Assembly: GCA_016929465.1 (NCBI GenBank)
Contig: JAFGIT010000125.1
Location: 1-18,571, forward strand
Length of the DNA stretch: 18,571 nucleotides
Direction: 5' to 3'
DNA from: Candidatus Coatesiibacteriota bacterium
Lineage (GTDB): Bacteria; B130-G9
Positions 1 through 7,912 of the stretch are shown one piece after another. Position numbers and translations under genes: made by a program. Below the pieces are notes generated by a model. That model had not been told where the DNA came from. It worked only from the letters and a program-made list of their open reading frames with translations, and made no database searches. Numbering within the stretch: the first letter of the stretch is position 1; every line of letters starts with the position of its first letter.

Positions 1-600
1 GACTTTCGGGCCATCAAAGGTGCCGACCTTTGGCTCTCTCGCCTCAATTCCGTGCTCGTTCGCGAAGTGGAAGTAGAACTCATGCGTCTCGGCAGGCAGA
101 TTGACCGAACCGGAGTAGGTCCCCTGCGCTTGATCTCCATCTGACAGGGACATGCTATGGGCGTTGTCATCGACATAAACGTGCATAGTCGATGGTGGAG
201 TGCCGCTCTCATCGTAGTAGTATGCTGAGAATACATAGATTGTCCCCTCGGTTCCGACGGTAGGGGAGACGGCTCCCTCCGAGAGAGCAGAATCGGGATA
301 GACTGTCGGACCGTCGAAGGTGCCTGCTTCCGGCTCGCGATCCGAGCGGCCATTCTCATCACTGAAGCTGAAGTAGAACTTGTGATTTCCGGCCTTGAGC
401 GAGACCGCCACTGAGTAGGTGCCGTCCGCTGTATCTCCATTTTGAAGCGCCATGTCACGCCCCGCGGAGTCATCTATATATACTCTCTTCGCAACCGGGG
501 CATCACCGTCCTCGTCGAAATAGTGAACTGAGAAGGTGTAACTCAAATCAGTGGAGCCCGACTTGGGGGAGACTGCCCCCTGTGAGAGGATCGGATTGTG
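1..600 (-). repeat. Two Ig-like domains after module B4
   Basis: Residues 2409-2508 and 2512-2608. Both show LS.GAVSP, a GT/DLSY.FS..YFDE.G/YYDESG strand pair, MAL or MSL followed by (N/S)DGD.A.GTYS, and HKFYF or HEFYFHF, ending in FDGPTV and FDGPKV. The second ends exactly at the window edge, so what follows is unknown. Confidence 0.83.
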
Positions 601-3600
601 CTGGCCGCTTCCGTCTCGGTAGTGGTAGCCGACATCGACTTGGCCTGTGTCATAGACGCCATCTGTGCGGGTTGTGCGAGAACTCATACCTGCGTTCGAC
701 GCGCTGTCGCTGCCGGCGTCAACACAAGGACTCTGCTGCGACTGCCCCGAAGCGGTCTGGCTCAGGTAGTAGCCATCGACGAAGAGCGGGTCTTCTGAGA
801 AGTTACCACTATCGCCTTCACAGTCTCCATCTTCGATGTCGCAATGGCTTATTTTCGAGCACATCATGCCATCGACATCGACCCCATTGCTCCAAAGTAT
901 GCTGTTCTCCAAGGTGGTTCCCCAGAAGCTGTTGTTGGAGGGATTGTCGATGAAGAGCCCATTAGCATCATTATCGACAATCGTCGAGCATTTTATGTGA
1001 GGGGAGTTGAGAGAATAGAGCGATTGAACGCAAATGCCTCCGCCCATACGACCGGTCTGAGTTCCATGCGCCGAAAGCTCATTCTGCGCGACAAGGCAGT
1101 TCCACACATAGGGAGAGACATACTCGTTGTATGAGACCAAGTATGCATCCCAGAAGCACATCCCCGCGCCGTAGGCCAGGCCCATCCCATAGCCGCATGC
1201 AGGTGAGTTCTCGTCCTTGGAAGAGCCGTAGATGGAATGCGAGATTGCCTCGATATCGTTATCGAGAACCACGCAATCTGTGACTATTGGGCCCGAGTAT
1301 TCGCTGTAGATTCCGCCGCCGCACGCCTTTGTCGTGAAGCCCTGGTTATATCGATTCTCCGCATGGACAGAGTTCTTGCGAATCACACAATCCCTGATTT
1401 CCGGATGCTCTGACCATATAAATGAAACACCGCCACCAGAGGCTTCAGTGTCACTCGTCTCGCTGTTGGAGACTACTGACACCGAGTTTCCCTCTATTGT
1501 GCAGTATCTGATCTTGGGTTCGCACTCATCGACATAGATGCCGCCACCAGAGAGCTTGGTCGAATTATTCGAGATATGGCAACTCGAGATGATCGACGTC
1601 GCGCCTATAATGCAGATGCCGCCGCCGTAGTTGGAAGCGTAATTGTCGCTAATCGTGCATCCATCGATCCTCGAATCCCCGTCATCACATGATTTCACGT
1701 ATATGCCGCCGCCCTGTTTCGTGGCTTGGTTCTCACTGATTAGGCAGTCATTGATCTGAAAAGTGCTCAGCTCGCAGAGGATGCCGCCGCCGTTTTCTGC
1801 CTTCCCGCCAGTTATAGTGAAGCCGTCTATTGAGACGCACAGGTCCTTGTAGATCGCGACGGCCCTATCGGTTCTCCCTCCATCGATCGTTGTCGTATTG
1901 ACGTCGGGATCTCGTGTTCCCCCACCGGGCGGATAACCGCCAAGCATGGTCACATAGCCGCGGAATGTCACATTCTCATTGTATGTATTTGCCGCGACGT
2001 GAATTATATTGGGCTCTTCCTCGGTGCCGGTACTACAGGCTCTCATGCCCTGTTGGATAGTCTTGAACGCGTGGCTCCAGCTCAGGCCGTTGTCGTTGTC
2101 ATCGCCGTTTGCCCCATCTACGTAATACTCGCCGTCATCCTGCAATGCACTGGGTCCATCATAGTGACCGCTATGCGGATCGCGGTCTGCGCCTCCGAGC
2201 TCGTCTTCGCAATAGAAATAGAAGGTGTGATCCCCTGCCGACAGGGAAGTCTCATAGATGTAGGTTCCGTCGGCCGGATCGCCATCATCGAGCGTCATGT
2301 CATGGCTTTCATCATTGTCGATGAACACCTTGATGAGCGATGGAATGTATCCCTCATCCTGGTAGTAATTGACCGAGTATTTGAATGTCGTCCTCGTCGT
2401 GCCGGACTCCGGATCAACGTCTCCATCGGATAGCACTGGATCGTCGTGGTGCACGACGGTAGAATAATGGTATCCCATATCGACGATGCCGCTGTCGGGC
2501 ACTCTATCGGTCCGCGTTGTAAGGGTGTTGAGGCCATATTCAGAGGAGTAGTCATCGCCGGCATCGACACATGGACTCTGCTCCGGTTGCCCCGCCGCAG
2601 TCTGGCTGAGGAAATAGCCCTGCACAAAGAGCGGGTCGGCATCGATATTTCCCTCGCCTTCCCAGCCCCCTTCGATGTCGGAGTAGGTGGCGACCATTGA
2701 GCCATCTCCGCCGAACTCGTTGGACTCACCGTTGGCTAGATTGTCCCATATGATCGAATTGCTGAGCGTTGCGTCGCAGCTAGTTTCACAGTAAACGCCA
2801 GCACCTCCATTCTCTTCGGACGCGACATTGTCCGCGATTGTGCAATTCGATAGGCTGATAGAAGTGGGCTTCTCGTCATAGATCGCGCACATAACTCCCC
2901 CGCCAACATCGCTCGAATTGTCGGTTATGAGGCAATTCGTCAACAAGAGCAAGCCATCATATTTCCAGCTATAGACACCTCCCCCGCTCAATGCGACATT
3001 GCCTGAGATGTCGCAACTCGATATTGCCGGGTCGCCTCCTGTGACATATATTCCTCCGCCCTCTGCAGTCTCTGCCACATTGTTGATTATTTGGCAATCC
3101 ATGAGCGTCAGATCACAACCGAAACACAAACCGCCACCATGATCGCCTGCCGCGTTGTTTGATATGAGGCAACGGACCAGAGCTGGCTGCGCCTCAGCTC
3201 CATAAATCAATATGCCTCCACCCCCCAAGGTGGCGAAGTTATCGCTGATTTCACAATCGATTAGTGTTGGTGAGCAATCATAACTATAGATCCCCCCCCC
3301 GTGACCCTCAGTTGATTGCGTTCTATTCTCGATTATCATGCAATCTATGAGCGTTGGATTCGAGTAATCATCCATATATATGCCCCCACCTCTGTCCGCG
3401 ACATTGCCTTGGAAGACGCAGTTAGTCATCTCCGGAGAACTACCTTCGCAGCATATTCCCCCACCACCTCTGCACCAGCCGTCTGCAGAGTTCTCAATGA
3501 ATTCGCAGTCCATTAGAATTGCGGAGCTATCTTTGAGAAAGATACCCAATCCATAGCATTGTGAAGTTTCTGCAGAATTCTTAATAAATGAGCAACCATG

Positions 3601-6600
3601 GAGAACCGGAGAACTCTCCTCGCAATAGAGACCTCCTCCTTCTTTGTGTCTCGGGCCCGATTTATCCAGGATATTCGCGGAAAATATGCAATCGCTAAAG
3701 GTGGGTGAACAAGAATAGCATCTGACGCCCGCCCCATGGTCAGCCAGTCCATTCTGGATTGTGAAGCCATCTATCGTAACCTCGAAATCCTCATTGATAA
3801 CGATGACAGGACCCGCCGCATCACCATCGATTATTGTCTCATTGGCTTCCGCGTCTCTCGAGCCCCCACCGGGCGGGTATCCTCCCAACATGGTTAAATA
3901 GTCTGGCGTTGAGATGTTCTCTACGTATATTCCAGCCGCAACGTTCAAGACATCCGGGCAGCCCTCAAAACCGGTCTTGCACTTCTTTATCCCCGTAAGA
4001 ATTGTGGCAACGGCTTCTCCCCAACTTAAGCCACTATTGCTGTTGTCCCCGTATGTGCAATCGACATAGTACATGACACTTCCGTCTCTCACCAAAGGGC
4101 CGTCATAGCTGCCGCTCTCTGGATCCCTATCCGAATCACCATGGCCGTTGCTGAAATAGAAATAGAATACATGCTGACCGGCGGCGAGCATTGTCTCATA
4201 GATGTATTTGCCATCCGCCGGATCGCCCGAATCGAGTGTCATGTCGTGTCCAACGTCTCCGTCAATGTGAACCCTCTTCATGGAGGGTGGGTAACCATTG
4301 ATATCGCTGTAATCGACCGAAAAGCGGAATACAGTATCAGATGTACCCATTTGGGGATCGACGCTTCCTTTTGACAGGGAAGTATCGCCATCGACCTCCG
4401 GCCCCCTGTAATCGCCACCCTCGGGCTCGCGGTGGGTGCCACCATCGTTGTCCTCGCAATAGAAGTAGAATTCATGCACCCCTTCCGAAAGGTGTGTCTC
4501 GTAGGAGTAAATCCCGTCGAATCTCGAGCCTGAGGCGAAGTCCATGCTATGACCATTGTCGTGGTCGATGAAGACCTTGATGACTCTCGGCGGCTCTCCG
4601 CTATAGTCGATGAAGCGAACCAGATAGTTGAACGTCGTATCTTCCCGCCCGTATTCCGGCTCGACCTTTCCGTCCCTGAGGAATGGCCCGTGCCTATCGT
4701 CATCAAGCGGATAGTGCCAGCCCATATCGACCAGATGGAGGTCGGGCCCCAGATCCGTTCGGGTTGTGTACGTATCCAGACTATATTCCGAGGCGTAATC
4801 ATCACCGGCGTCCACGCAAGGGCTTTGCTGATATTGGCCGGCCCCCATTTGGCTCAGATGATAGCCCTCAATAAAAAGCGGATCCTCAGAGATATTGCCA
4901 TCCCCGCTGTCACAGTCTCCATCCCCAATATCGCAATGGGTGATATTGAGGCAATCTACCCCACATACATCATCTTCATTACCCCAGATGATGCAATTTC
5001 TAAGTTCAGGATTGCGGTCTGACGATGAATAAACGCCATGCTTGTCATTGTTCGCAATCGTGCAATTCGAGAGAATGTGCTGAGGGGCTCTTGTTCCCTT
5101 TGAGGGATAAATACCGATGCCCCCGGCTTCTATGGCGCCGTAGTTCGCATATCCAAATTCGGAAGTAATTCTGTTATGGGCAATAAGACAATTATGGACA
5201 TGGCACTTGAGGTCAGGACTCGATGAGCCTGCCAAGCTAATCCCCGCGCCTATGACGTAACGAGATATATCATATCCACTCATAGGAGAATGATCCGGTG
5301 GGCTGAATCCCTGGGATGTACATGAGTTAACATCATCCACCTCAAAGGATAAGCCTGCTTCATTGTTGAGGACTCTTGCATCTGAGAGATCGAGTAACGT
5401 GGAGCTTGAGTAGATTCCACCTCCGTATGCGGCAGAAATTAATCCCAGATAAGAATATTGAATTGCCATAGCCTTAACAGCGTTGTCATTAAACTCACAG
5501 TCCACGATGGATGCTTCACAACTGCCGAGAAATAAGCCTCCACCGTAGGCGCAAGCGATGTTATAATTGCCCCCAGGACGTCCGTGGCTGTAGGCGTAGC
5601 ACAAATTGTTGGATACCGCGCAACCAGTCATTGTCAGAATTGAATCGCTGCATCGGAGTCCGCCGCCAACTGCGTCGGCTGAAGTCGCCTCATGATAGGC
5701 GGTGTTGCTGTCAATTGCACAATTGAATAAGCTCAGCGTTGAGGTCAAGACATAAAGACCTCCTCCGGCCGCCTTGTCAGAATATTCGTCCAAATAGGCT
5801 TTATTCCCCTCGACGGCGCAATTGAATAGATGGAGATTCGTATTCTCCACATATAATCCACCCCCATATTGCGCCTTGCCATTCGTGATTGAGAAGCCGT
5901 CGATTAGAACTCCCTCAACGTCGGTAGCTATTACAACCGACCCCGCCTCGGAGCCATCGATAACCGTCTCATTCGCCTCCCAATCCCGCTTGCCGCCGCC
6001 CGGTGGATAGCCACCTAGGAGCGTGATGTAGCTATGCAACGAGACGTTCTCATAGTAGGTCTCGGCAGCGACATGGACCACATCAGGATCACGAACCCAG
6101 CCCGAATTGCAGGCTTCGATGCCTCGCCCGATTGTCGCAAAAGCGTCGCTCCAGCTCATTCCGCTGTTGCTATCATCACCGTTCGCTTTGTCAACGAAGT
6201 ATTCGCCCTGGTCCTGCGTCACGCTAGGGCCGTCATACGTCCCGCTATTCGGATCTCTGTCCGCGGTGCCTCGCCCGTCTTCGCAATAGAAATAGAAGGT
6301 GTGTTCGCCCTTCGCGAGTGTCGTATGGTAGGTGTATGTACCATCATAGGCATAGCCTTCATCGAGGGTCATATCGTGACCGCTATCGTCATCAATATGG
6401 ACCTTGATCAACGAAGGAGGGCTTTCTTCTGCCTGATAGTAATGGACCGAATAGGTGAATTCCGTATCGGGTGTTCCTGCTTTGGGAGTTAGATCTCCAT
6501 TCGATAGATCAGGGGCGGTGGCTTCACAATCGAAGTGATAGCCAATATCCACGATCCCGGTATCATTGATACCATCTGTGCGGGTCGTGTATTCGTTTAG

Positions 6601-7824
6601 ACCGTAGGACGCCGCCGTGCCGTCTCCAGCATTGACACATGGACTCTGATGGTCCTGCCCGGCATCAGTCTGACTCAAGTAGTATTTGAATACAAACAGA
6701 GGATCTGCGGAGAAATTACTATTCTGGCCGCTGCAGTCGCCATCCTCAATATCGCAGTGACTGATGCCCGCGCAGTCAATCCATTGGAGGTCATCGTTGT
6801 TGTCCCAGAGGATGCAATTTATGAGCTGCAGCTCGGCCTCGACGGTTGGATCGGTATATATCCCACATCCCTCGTTGTTGGCGATTGTGCAGTTCCTGAA
6901 TACCGAATCCTCTGGAACATCGACCGATATAGCGCTGGCTCCACCATTTTCCGCGATCAGGCAATCGGATATATCAGCACTCATCAGCCGCATGCCACCG
7001 ACGCCGTCAGACGACTCGGGCGAATTGTCAGCTATGACGCACCTTTTCATTGCAATGTGGTTGGCTTCTCCGCCATAGTCTTTGAAGGCTATTCCGGCCC
7101 CTGTCCCATTGCTATCGATAATTCGATTGCCGGTGATCACGCAGTCCAGAATTTCCGGCCGGGAAGAACGGCCTGACCACGTTACAACCAATATCCCTGC
7201 TCCATCGCCCTCCACATAGCTAGTGTTGTCTCGTATGACGCAGTTTTTGATCTTGGGTGAAGCATTCTGGATCCATATTCCAGCCCCGCCCTTGTCGAAT
7301 GCTGCCCCACCTCCGTCGGTTTTGTTGTCGCATAGAATGCAGTTGGCGACAATTGGGGAGCAATCTACAATTGCGAGACCGCCATCAGTGCGTTCAGCTG
7401 CATTCGAAATTGTAAATCCGTCGATTCTGGCATCTGGCACGCCATTGAATTCGACCGTACGGGATGAGCTGTTTCCAATGATAATAGTCCGATTCGCTTC
7501 AGGGTTGCGTTCTCCTCCGCCGCAGGGATAGCCACCCAATAGAGCTATTCCAGTATAGTAATCGCGACTTTCATTTCGAAACGGCAGCCATTCTTTATAT
7601 ATTCCTTCCGCGACGTGGACAGTCTCCGGACCGTCATTCTGCGCGCAAGCGTTCCTAGCTCTATCAATCGTCGCAAACGCATGTCCCCAGCTGGTGCCGC
7701 TATTGCCGTCGTTGCCGTAGGTCTTGTCAACATAATAGTCTGTGCCAGCAAGGGCCGGTGCGACAACGAAGGCGGCCACGAATATCGACATCGCGAGAGG
7801 CAATACACAGTTATTGAATCTCAT
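1..7824 (-). CDS. Gene B: giant secreted beta-helix / Ig-like repeat protein (3' end outside window)
   Basis: The start is the ATG at 7824. It follows an AAAGGAG Shine-Dalgarno by 7 bases, an in-frame TAA lies upstream at 7837-7839, and a signal peptide begins at once. All 2608 codons to position 1 are free of stops, so the C-terminus is missing. Layout: signal peptide 1-26 (probable cleavage ALA|GT); beta-helix 29-431; Ig-like 437-535; beta-helix 541-1039; Ig-like 1045-1144 and 1147-1245; beta-helix 1251-1787; Ig-like 1794-1894; beta-helix 1899-2402; Ig-like 2409-2508 and 2512-2608. Cys6 lies before the hydrophobic core and does not form a lipobox. The GGGIY and I..N coil motifs recall the GGA(I/L/V) and FxxN motifs of chlamydial Pmp adhesins; that likeness is of motifs only. 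No enzyme signature is seen. An exported adhesin or structural role is inference. Confidence 0.93.
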   Translation of the reverse strand, partial: MRFNNCVLPLAMSIFVAAFVVAPALAGTDYYVDKTYGNDGNSGTSWGHAFATIDRARNACAQNDGPETVHVAEGIYKEWLPFRNESRDYYTGIALLGGYPCGGGERNPEANRTIIIGNSSSRTVEFNGVPDARIDGFTISNAAERTDGGLAIVDCSPIVANCILCDNKTDGGGAAFDKGGAGIWIQNASPKIKNCVIRDNTSYVEGDGAGILVVTWSGRSSRPEILDCVITGNRIIDSNGTGAGIAFKDYGGEANHIAMKRCVIADNSPESSDGVGGMRLMSADISDCLIAENGGASAISVDVPEDSVFRNCTIANNEGCGIYTDPTVEAELQLINCILWDNNDDLQWIDCAGISHCDIEDGDCSGQNSNFSADPLFVFKYYLSQTDAGQDHQSPCVNAGDGTAASYGLNEYTTRTDGINDTGIVDIGYHFDCEATAPDLSNGDLTPKAGTPDTEFTYSVHYYQAEESPPSLIKVHIDDDSGHDMTLDEGYAYDGTYTYHTTLAKGEHTFYFYCEDGRGTADRDPNSGTYDGPSVTQDQGEYFVDKANGDDSNSGMSWSDAFATIGRGIEACNSGWVRDPDVVHVAAETYYENVSLHSYITLLGGYPPGGGKRDWEANETVIDGSEAGSVVIATDVEGVLIDGFSITNGKAQYGGGLYVENTNLHLFNCAVEGNKAYLDEYSDKAAGGGLYVLTSTLSLFNCAIDSNTAYHEATSADAVGGGLRCSDSILTMTGCAVSNNLCYAYSHGRPGGNYNIACAYGGGLFLGSCEASIVDCEFNDNAVKAMAIQYSYLGLISAAYGGGIYSSSTLLDLSDARVLNNEAGLSFEVDDVNSCTSQGFSPPDHSPMSGYDISRYVIGAGISLAGSSSPDLKCHVHNCLIAHNRITSEFGYANYGAIEAGGIGIYPSKGTRAPQHILSNCTIANNDKHGVYSSSDRNPELRNCIIWGNEDDVCGVDCLNITHCDIGDGDCDSGDGNISEDPLFIEGYHLSQMGAGQYQQSPCVDAGDDYASEYSLDTYTTRTDLGPDLHLVDMGWHYPLDDDRHGPFLRDGKVEPEYGREDTTFNYLVRFIDYSGEPPRVIKVFIDHDNGHSMDFASGSRFDGIYSYETHLSEGVHEFYFYCEDNDGGTHREPEGGDYRGPEVDGDTSLSKGSVDPQMGTSDTVFRFSVDYSDINGYPPSMKRVHIDGDVGHDMTLDSGDPADGKYIYETMLAAGQHVFYFYFSNGHGDSDRDPESGSYDGPLVRDGSVMYYVDCTYGDNSNSGLSWGEAVATILTGIKKCKTGFEGCPDVLNVAAGIYVENISTPDYLTMLGGYPPGGGSRDAEANETIIDGDAAGPVIVINEDFEVTIDGFTIQNGLADHGAGVRCYSCSPTFSDCIFSANILDKSGPRHKEGGGLYCEESSPVLHGCSFIKNSAETSQCYGLGIFLKDSSAILMDCEFIENSADGWCRGGGGICCEGSSPEMTNCVFQGNVADRGGGIYMDDYSNPTLIDCMIIENRTQSTEGHGGGIYSYDCSPTLIDCEISDNFATLGGGGILIYGAEAQPALVRCLISNNAAGDHGGGLCFGCDLTLMDCQIINNVAETAEGGGIYVTGGDPAISSCDISGNVALSGGGVYSWKYDGLLLLTNCLITDNSSDVGGGVMCAIYDEKPTSISLSNCTIADNVASEENGGAGVYCETSCDATLSNSIIWDNLANGESNEFGGDGSMVATYSDIEGGWEGEGNIDADPLFVQGYFLSQTAAGQPEQSPCVDAGDDYSSEYGLNTLTTRTDRVPDSGIVDMGYHYSTVVHHDDPVLSDGDVDPESGTTRTTFKYSVNYYQDEGYIPSLIKVFIDNDESHDMTLDDGDPADGTYIYETSLSAGDHTFYFYCEDELGGADRDPHSGHYDGPSALQDDGEYYVDGANGDDNDNGLSWSHAFKTIQQGMRACSTGTEEEPNIIHVAANTYNENVTFRGYVTMLGGYPPGGGTRDPDVNTTTIDGGRTDRAVAIYKDLCVSIDGFTITGGKAENGGGILCELSTFQINDCLISENQATKQGGGIYVKSCDDGDSRIDGCTISDNYASNYGGGICIIGATSIISSCHISNNSTKLSGGGIYVDECEPKIRYCTIEGNSVSVVSNSETSDTEASGGGVSFIWSEHPEIRDCVIRKNSVHAENRYNQGFTTKACGGGIYSEYSGPIVTDCVVLDNDIEAISHSIYGSSKDENSPACGYGMGLAYGAGMCFWDAYLVSYNEYVSPYVWNCLVAQNELSAHGTQTGRMGGGICVQSLYSLNSPHIKCSTIVDNDANGLFIDNPSNNSFWGTTLENSILWSNGVDVDGMMCSKISHCDIEDGDCEGDSGNFSEDPLFVDGYYLSQTASGQSQQSPCVDAGSDSASNAGMSSRTTRTDGVYDTGQVDVGYHYRDGSGQHNPILSQGAVSPKSGSTDLSYTFSVHYFDEDGDAPVAKRVYIDDSAGRDMALQNGDTADGTYSVAVSLKAGNHKFYFSFSDENGRSDREPEAGTFDGPTVYPDSALSEGAVSPTVGTEGTIYVFSAYYYDESGTPPSTMHVYVDDNAHSMSLSDGDQAQGTYSGSVNLPAETHEFYFHFANEHGIEAREPKVGTFDGPKV
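619..2130 (-). repeat. Beta-helix module B4
   Basis: 504 residues opening with EYYVDGANGDDNDNG. Coils include GGGIL, GGGIY, GGGIC, GGGIY, GGGVSF and GGGIY, then an insert (SKDENSPACGYGMG), GAGMCF, GGGICV, HCDIEDGDC and a VDVGYHY cassette. Gene A shows no fourth module inside the window; at this relative place it has the tandem repeat array. Confidence 0.86.
2464..4074 (-). repeat. Beta-helix module B3
   Basis: The longest module, 537 residues, with the most regular coils. At least eleven consecutive coils follow GGG(I/L/V)...(N/D/S/G)C.(I/F)..N with one Cys in the same register each time. It carries YSDIEGGWEGEGNIDADPLF in place of the Cys-pair motif, as in A3. A run of nine G lies within one GGG motif. 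One Ig-like domain follows at 2143-2445. Confidence 0.88.
3292..3300 (-). repeat. G9 homopolymer inside gene B
   Basis: Nine G on the coding strand form three GGG codons of a HGGGIY coil motif at about residue 1509. Loss of one G would bring TAA at the 13th codon counted from the start of the tract, and gain of one would bring TAG at the 6th. Tracts of this kind are known slippage sites in bacterial surface-protein genes. Confidence 0.9.
4090..4692 (-). repeat. Two Ig-like domains after module B2
   Basis: Residues 1045-1144 and 1147-1245. Both show the GH(S/D)M...DG.Y.YET and FYFY elements and end in RGPEV and DGPLV. They are joined by the VDGDTSLSKG linker, nearly the same as VDGDTSLSNG in gene A. 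Confidence 0.85.
4708..6204 (-). repeat. Beta-helix module B2
   Basis: 499 residues with coils GGGLY, GGGLY, GGGLR, GGGLF and GGGIY, then an insert (GFSPPDHSPMSGYD) at the place where A1 and A2 also carry inserts, then GAGISL, GIGIY, HCDIGDGDC and the GWHY cassette. WHY rather than YHY is shared only with A2, which supports their correspondence. Confidence 0.86.
6532..7740 (-). repeat. Beta-helix module B1
   Basis: The first module of the mature protein, residues 29-431. It opens with DYYVDKTYGNDGNSG and has ALLGGYPCGGGER, ARIDGFTISN, several coils (GAGIW, GAGIL, GAGIAF, GVGGM) and the HCDIEDGDC pair. Its coils use GAG more than GGG. It ends in a variant cassette, VDIGYHFDC, and is followed by one Ig-like domain at 6220-6516. 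Confidence 0.85.
7747..7824 (-). other. Sec signal peptide of gene B
   Basis: The first 26 residues have a short polar n-region with one arginine (MRFNNC), a hydrophobic core (LAMSIFVAAFVVA) and an A-x-A cleavage site (ALA before GTDYYV). This is a normal signal peptidase I type leader, so the protein leaves the cytoplasm by Sec. Mature protein begins almost directly with the YYVDKTYG strand that opens every beta-helix module. Confidence 0.88.
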
Positions 7825-7831
7825 TCCATCT

Positions 7832-7838
7832 CTCCTTT
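7832..7838 (-). promoter_or_regulatory. Ribosome binding site of gene B
   Basis: AAAGGAG on the minus strand, 7 bases before the ATG at 7824. It decides the start. A second ATG at 7829-7827 is out of frame and meets TGA after one codon (ATG GAA TGA), with that TGA overlapping the true ATG. Confidence 0.85.
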
Positions 7839-7862
7839 AATCAACTCGTTTGAGCTCGTAAA

Positions 7863-7876
7863 GGCCCCCAGGGGCC
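7863..7876 (-). terminator. Weak GC hairpin after gene A
   Basis: On the minus strand GGCCC and GGGCC pair around a CTGG loop, 36 bases after the gene A stop. Only three T follow (CCTTTACG), so this is a poor intrinsic terminator. It may attenuate read-through into gene B or may do nothing. Confidence 0.25.
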
Positions 7877-7912
7877 GGGTGGCAAACCATCTCCAATCAA
7901 GACGATTCTGGT

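Larger units (their letters stand above)
7825..7912 (-). other. 88-base spacer between genes A and B
   Basis: This is the only non-coding stretch in the window. It holds the gene B ribosome binding site and a small GC-rich hairpin. A TTGCCA / TTTACG pair with 17-base spacing is present but the -10 box matches consensus at only three positions, so I do not call a promoter. The short gap and shared direction fit either an operon or two units with a weak terminator between them. Confidence 0.7.

Noticed and set aside
1621-3300. Regularly spaced ccgccgcc / cctccgcc blocks on the plus strand that look like a DNA repeat or CRISPR array
   Set aside because: Spacing is irregular, about 80-130 bases, and the blocks are the glycine codons of the GGGI coil motifs on the minus strand. 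Protein repeats explain them.
4278-4805. Minus-strand open frame of 175 codons overlapping gene B in another frame
   Set aside because: It is out of frame with the continuous, motif-rich gene B frame and encodes a low-complexity Ser/Arg/Thr-rich product. Shadow frame.
6649-7176. Plus-strand open frame of 175 codons opposite gene B, and many similar ones across the window
   Set aside because: They lie opposite conserved repeat-coding frames with a signal peptide and regular motifs; their translations have no domain logic and recur wherever the repeats recur. They are antisense shadows.
7857-7885. TTGCCA and TTTACG as a promoter for gene B
   Set aside because: The -35 box is fair but the -10 box matches only three of six positions, and it overlaps the hairpin. 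Too weak to call.
7825-7912. Possibility that A and B are one gene broken by a frameshift or assembly error
   Set aside because: Gene A ends exactly at the end of its duplicated C-terminal domain, and gene B has its own Shine-Dalgarno, ATG and signal peptide. Two genes fit much better.
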